This document shows positions 53,158 to 56,142 of a DNA stretch of 56,142 bases, in pieces. Numbering within the stretch: position 1 is the first letter of the stretch; every line of letters starts with the position of its first letter. This stretch comes from Flavobacteriia bacterium (GTDB lineage Bacteria > Bacteroidota > Bacteroidia > Flavobacteriales > Weeksellaceae). Both the position numbers and the translations under genes were made by a program. The stretch spans positions 1 to 56,142 of the forward strand of contig JACFND010000013.1 in assembly GCA_019455045.1 (NCBI GenBank), written 5' to 3'. The notes under the pieces were generated by a model. The model was not told the DNA's origin, searched no databases, and was given only the letters and a program-made list of their open reading frames with translations.

Positions 53158-54041
53158 TGATTTATCAAAGAGAAATAATAGCAAAAGCCGAAGAATGGGA
53201 AGTATCTCCCAATACAACAGAAAAGGATTATGTATTGGGACACTTTCTGAATTGCTTCTTTAATTTTCGAGAGAACAGGAATCTTTTTGTATTCAAAGGT
53301 GGTACCTGTTTGCGAAAGTGTTATTTCCCAGATTATCGTTTTTCTGAAGACTTAGACTTCACTCTCTTGGATAAATCCTATCTGTTAGATGAAAAGTGGA
53401 TTGCAGAAATCACGGATCTGTGTACTCAAGGCACAGGTATCCGTTTTCACTTAATTCGTTTTGAGAAGAAACAATTTAAAGATGTACCTAAAGGTTATCA
53501 TTTTAAAATTGCATTTTGGGGACCAAATCATAACCAGAATACAGCACCGCCACCACCTGAAAGATGGCATTCCAAAATTGAAATTGATTTTAGTTTTGAT
53601 GAAGAGTTATTTTTTCCAATCAACTATTTACCAATTCAACACCTTTATTCCGATAATGAAAAGGTTAAAAATCAGGCTATTCCGGTTTATAATTTAAATG
53701 AAATACTGACAGAAAAGGTGAGGGCGTTTTATCAAAGGAATTATAAGGCTCCAAGAGATTATTATGATGTTTGGTATTTGTTAAACCACTGTGAATTTGA
53801 CGATTGGTCGTTGATTAACAAAGCCTTTATAAAAAAGTGCAAACTAAAAAATGTGATAGCCAATCCGGATATATTTCTGGATGAACAAGTTTATAGTTCC
53901 TTGAAAAAATCCTGGCAATTAAGTATAGCTCATCATCTTCCAAAAGGAAAATTGCCCAATTTTGATGATATTTGGTATTATTTGAAGGATAATTTGTTCG
54001 TTAATTTCTTTAATCTAAATTCAAATTTTGAATCACCATGA
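53157..54041 (+). CDS. abiEii: AbiEii nucleotidyltransferase toxin
   Basis: A 294-residue protein of the AbiEii/AbiGii nucleotidyltransferase family, which transfers nucleotides (to tRNA ends in mycobacterial MenT relatives) and arrests growth or aborts phage infection. Active-site motifs are complete: FKGGTCLRK (46-54), RFSEDLDF (61-68, with D65 and D67) and APRDYYDVWYLL (198-209). The ATG at 53157 is preferred because it couples to the AbiEi stop. A longer frame back to 53100 runs inside abiEi. Its own stop overlaps the cas4 ATG (ATGA), so toxin and cas4 are translationally coupled. Confidence 0.92.
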   Translation: MIYQREIIAKAEEWEVSPNTTEKDYVLGHFLNCFFNFRENRNLFVFKGGTCLRKCYFPDYRFSEDLDFTLLDKSYLLDEKWIAEITDLCTQGTGIRFHLIRFEKKQFKDVPKGYHFKIAFWGPNHNQNTAPPPPERWHSKIEIDFSFDEELFFPINYLPIQHLYSDNEKVKNQAIPVYNLNEILTEKVRAFYQRNYKAPRDYYDVWYLLNHCEFDDWSLINKAFIKKCKLKNVIANPDIFLDEQVYSSLKKSWQLSIAHHLPKGKLPNFDDIWYYLKDNLFVNFFNLNSNFESP

Positions 54042-54568
54042 ACCTCACCGGAACCCACATTAATTATTACCGACTATGTCCCAGAAAGTTATGGCTTTTT
54101 GCCAATAATATTCAAATGGAACAAACCTCCGATTTGGTATCCGACGGTAAAGTGATTGAAGAAGAAAGCTATCAGCAAAGAAGTGAACGATATTCGCAAA
54201 TTGAAGTATTTTATGAGTTCAATGACGTATCTTTAAGTGGTAAAATCGATTTTTTCGATGCAAAAAATAAGATTATTCATGAAACCAAACGAAGCAACAA
54301 AGTAGAAGAAGCCCATATTTGGCAGGTGAAATTCTATTTATGGCTGATGAAACTAAATGATATTGAGGCAGAAAAGGGTATCATCGAATATCCAAAAATG
54401 CGTGAAACTGAAACTGTTTACCTAACCGATTCTGACAGGGAATATTTAGAAGGAACTGTATTGGAAATTCAGAATTTGATACTTAGTGAGCATTGCCCTC
54501 CGGTAATTAATGCCAAAATCTGTAAGAGTTGCAGCTATTATGATTTTTGTTATTCAGGAGAACTTTAA
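54038..54568 (+). CDS. cas4: CRISPR adaptation exonuclease Cas4
   Basis: A 176-residue RecB-fold, iron-sulfur nuclease that trims prespacers and fixes PAM orientation. C14 (RLCPRK) with C162, C165 and C171 (ICKSCSYYDFC) are the four cluster ligands. D71 (GKIDFF), E82-x-K84 (HETKRS) and Q96-x3-Y100 form the nuclease site. All are present. The start is fixed by overlap with abiEii. Followed after two bases by cas1. Confidence 0.95.
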   Translation: MNLTGTHINYYRLCPRKLWLFANNIQMEQTSDLVSDGKVIEEESYQQRSERYSQIEVFYEFNDVSLSGKIDFFDAKNKIIHETKRSNKVEEAHIWQVKFYLWLMKLNDIEAEKGIIEYPKMRETETVYLTDSDREYLEGTVLEIQNLILSEHCPPVINAKICKSCSYYDFCYSGEL

Positions 54569-54570
54569 TT

Positions 54571-55575
54571 ATGAAAAAATCTTACTACTTATTCAATCCC
54601 GGTCGGTTAAGCCGAAAGGACAACACTTTAAAATTCGTTCCTATCGATAAAGATGGGAATGAGGGCCAGGTCAAGTATCTGCCTATTGAAGGAATCAAAA
54701 ACTTGTACTGTTTTGGAGCATTGGATGCCAATTCGGCCATGTATAATTTCTTGGGAAAGAGTCAAATCTCTGTTCATTTTTTTGATTATTATGAGCATTA
54801 CACGGGAAGTTTTATGCCCAAGGATTACCTTTTGAGCGGAAAAGTCCTGATAGAGCAGACAAAAAACTACACCCGTCCAAAACTCAGGATGGGAATTGCT
54901 CAAAAATTCATTGAAGGCGCTGCTGCCAATATGTTGCGGAATCTAAAGTACTATCAAGGAAGAGGAAGGGATTTGAGTTTACATATAACACAGATAGAAA
55001 ATTACAGTAACGAGATGAAAGAGGCAAAGACTGTAAGTGAACTGATGGGCTGGGAAGGAAACATAAGACAGGTTTATTATAAGGCATTTGACAAAATAAT
55101 CCCAAACTTTGAAATGGGCAACCGGACAAAAAGGCCACCGTCAAATGAAGTAAATGCATTGATTTCGTTTGGCAATATGATGTGTTATACCCTTTGTTTG
55201 GACCAAATATATCACACCCAATTAAATCCAACAATCAGTTTTTTGCACGAACCCGGATACAGGAGATATTCATTGGCATTGGATTTGGCTGAGATTTTTA
55301 AACCTATTTTGGTTGACCGCTTAATTTTTTCACTTCTAAATAAAAACATTTTATCGGAAAAGGATTTTGATAAAAAATTGAATTACTGTCTATTGAATGA
55401 ATCCGGCAGGAAAAAAGTTTTGAGAGATTGGGAAGACCGATTAAATCAAACAATTAAACACCGAAAATTAAATAAGGATGTGAGTTATAAACATTTGGTT
55501 AAATTAGAGGTTTACAAATTGATTAAGCATATAATGAAAATTGAAGAATATCAACCATTTAAAGCCTGGTGGTGA
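54571..55575 (+). CDS. cas1: CRISPR integrase Cas1, type I-B
   Basis: A 334-residue metal-dependent integrase that, with Cas2, inserts new spacers at the leader end. VHFFDYYEHYTGSF (68-81) is typical of I-B Cas1. The metal ligands are E162 (GWEGNIR), H226 (SFLHEPG) and E241 (LDLAEIFKP). The ATG at 54571 has a good AGGAG site inside the end of cas4. All catalytic residues are intact. Confidence 0.97.
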   Translation: MKKSYYLFNPGRLSRKDNTLKFVPIDKDGNEGQVKYLPIEGIKNLYCFGALDANSAMYNFLGKSQISVHFFDYYEHYTGSFMPKDYLLSGKVLIEQTKNYTRPKLRMGIAQKFIEGAAANMLRNLKYYQGRGRDLSLHITQIENYSNEMKEAKTVSELMGWEGNIRQVYYKAFDKIIPNFEMGNRTKRPPSNEVNALISFGNMMCYTLCLDQIYHTQLNPTISFLHEPGYRRYSLALDLAEIFKPILVDRLIFSLLNKNILSEKDFDKKLNYCLLNESGRKKVLRDWEDRLNQTIKHRKLNKDVSYKHLVKLEVYKLIKHIMKIEEYQPFKAWW

Positions 55576-55641
55576 AAATATAAAAGAGTGAAGAAAAGAA
55601 AATCGTTCCCTCTCCCACTCTCTAATAAAAAAACAAAAGAA

Positions 55642-55905
55642 ATGTATATAATACTTGTTTATGACATAGGCGTAGAAAGAGTTTCAAAAATGTTGAAGTT
55701 GTGCCGACAATACTTAAATTGGATTCAGAATTCCGTTTTTGAGGGTGAAATCACCGAATCACAATTGAGAGAATTAAAAATGAAGGCAAAAAAGATAATG
55801 GATTGCGAAACAGACAGTTTGATTATTTTCATCAGTAAAAATCAAAAATGGCTTCAAAAGGAGATTGTAGGAAAAGAAAAGAACGATACTGATATTTTTA
55901 TTTAA
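55642..55905 (+). CDS. cas2: CRISPR adaptation protein Cas2
   Basis: An 87-residue ferredoxin-fold dimer that bridges two Cas1 dimers. It begins MYIILVYDIGVERVSKMLKL with the conserved Asp8 and has the helix LCRQYLNWIQNSVFEGEIT. The ATG at 55642 gives the normal N-terminus. A GTG at 55588 would add an 18-residue Lys/Ser-rich extension unlike Cas2. Last cas gene, directly before the leader. Confidence 0.95.
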   Translation: MYIILVYDIGVERVSKMLKLCRQYLNWIQNSVFEGEITESQLRELKMKAKKIMDCETDSLIIFISKNQKWLQKEIVGKEKNDTDIFI

Positions 55906-56112
55906 ACTCGTCGATGGAGGCCGGAATAATTAAATGAAACGCTCTTTGACATATTGGAATTTTTAAAAAGATGATTATTAGAATATTATACAGTCGTCAT
56001 AGATGGGGTATTTTCATGACATTGTACATTGACGACAATTCTCTCTGTTTTTCGTAGAATTAGAATCCTTATTTGATTGAAATTCAATTAAAAACAATTT
56101 GTAATTTTACGA
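55906..56112 (+). promoter_or_regulatory. CRISPR leader
   Basis: 207 A+T-rich non-coding bases between cas2 and the first repeat. It contains GCTCTTTGACATATTGGAAT (55941-55960), a type of box often seen in CRISPR leaders of this phylum. It also has the inverted repeat GTCGTCA (55993-55999) / TGACGAC (56030-56036), possibly a site for Cas1-Cas2 or a bending protein, and the GATTGAAATTCAAT copy (56075-56088) shared with the region before cas6. The array promoter should lie here. Confidence 0.8.
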
Positions 56113-56142
56113 CTCTTAATCGAACCATATTGGAATTGAAAC
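56113..56142 (+). CRISPR. First repeat of a type I-B CRISPR array (cut by window end)
   Basis: The last 30 bases run from CTCTTAATCG to GGAATTGAAAC. Length and the 3' end ATTGAAAC are those of type I-B repeats, and it sits just downstream of cas2 and an A+T-rich leader. No spacer or second repeat is inside the window, so the unit is recognised by type and position, not by repetition. Confidence 0.8.

Noticed and set aside
52402..54041. Insertion of AbiE by a transposon or phage
   Set aside because: No transposase, inverted terminal repeats or target duplication are visible, and the reading-frame overlap with cas4 argues for a settled arrangement.
55588..55641. Upstream GTG start for cas2
   Set aside because: It would add an 18-residue Lys/Ser/Pro-rich extension absent from Cas2 proteins; the ATG at 55642 gives the standard MYIILVYDIG start.

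Overview
The window looks like a chromosomal segment of a Bacteroidetes, most probably a Flavobacteriia. The main reasons are: several promoters carry the phylum-specific -7 box TAnnTTTG, some with a -33 TTTG; Shine-Dalgarno sites are weak; there is an SprE/PorW homologue of the type IX secretion/gliding machinery; one exported enzyme has a C-terminal T9SS sorting domain; and families typical of the group occur (DUF4294, DUF5686, LytTR/7TM histidine kinase, ECF sigma factor). I cannot name the genus from the sequence alone.

Bases 1-38465 are mostly ordinary core genome on both strands, of moderate G+C. They hold an exported sugar dehydrogenase, a LytTR two-component pair, a glycosyltransferase, M42, M28 and M23 peptidases, a pfkA-gapA glycolytic pair, an ECF sigma factor with a small downstream ORF, uvrA, a queuosine-precursor transporter under a preQ1-I riboswitch, obg, a GMC oxidoreductase, a leftward cluster for guanidino/ureido compounds (amidohydrolase, amidinotransferase, ctlX), sprE, a GH3-like enzyme, a DUF5686 outer-membrane protein, a dienelactone hydrolase and a porin.

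Bases 36639-44951 hold a 2-oxoacid:ferredoxin oxidoreductase (korA, korB) and an FAD/iron-sulfur oxidoreductase that is probably its electron partner. Between them lies a visibly A+T-richer island (38479-41928): a HigBA-type toxin-antitoxin pair with an almost leaderless promoter, a membrane protein with acyl-carrier-like segments, a divergent serpin-like lipoprotein, and a Clp-fold serine protease of the SDH type. The last three may form an undescribed module.

Bases 44952-56142 hold a complete, A+T-rich type I-B CRISPR-Cas locus, all rightward: cas6, cas8b, cas7, cas5, cas3, then an AbiEi/AbiEii type IV toxin-antitoxin pair, then cas4, cas1, cas2, the leader, and the first 30-bp repeat, at which the window ends. 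The toxin-antitoxin pair sits between the interference and adaptation genes. Its toxin gene overlaps cas4 by ATGA, so it is built into the cas transcription unit. Palindromes upstream of cas6 and of abiEi, a leader-like sequence upstream of cas6, and an unusual gap between cas6 and cas8b suggest further regulation. This locus is the most interesting part of the window.
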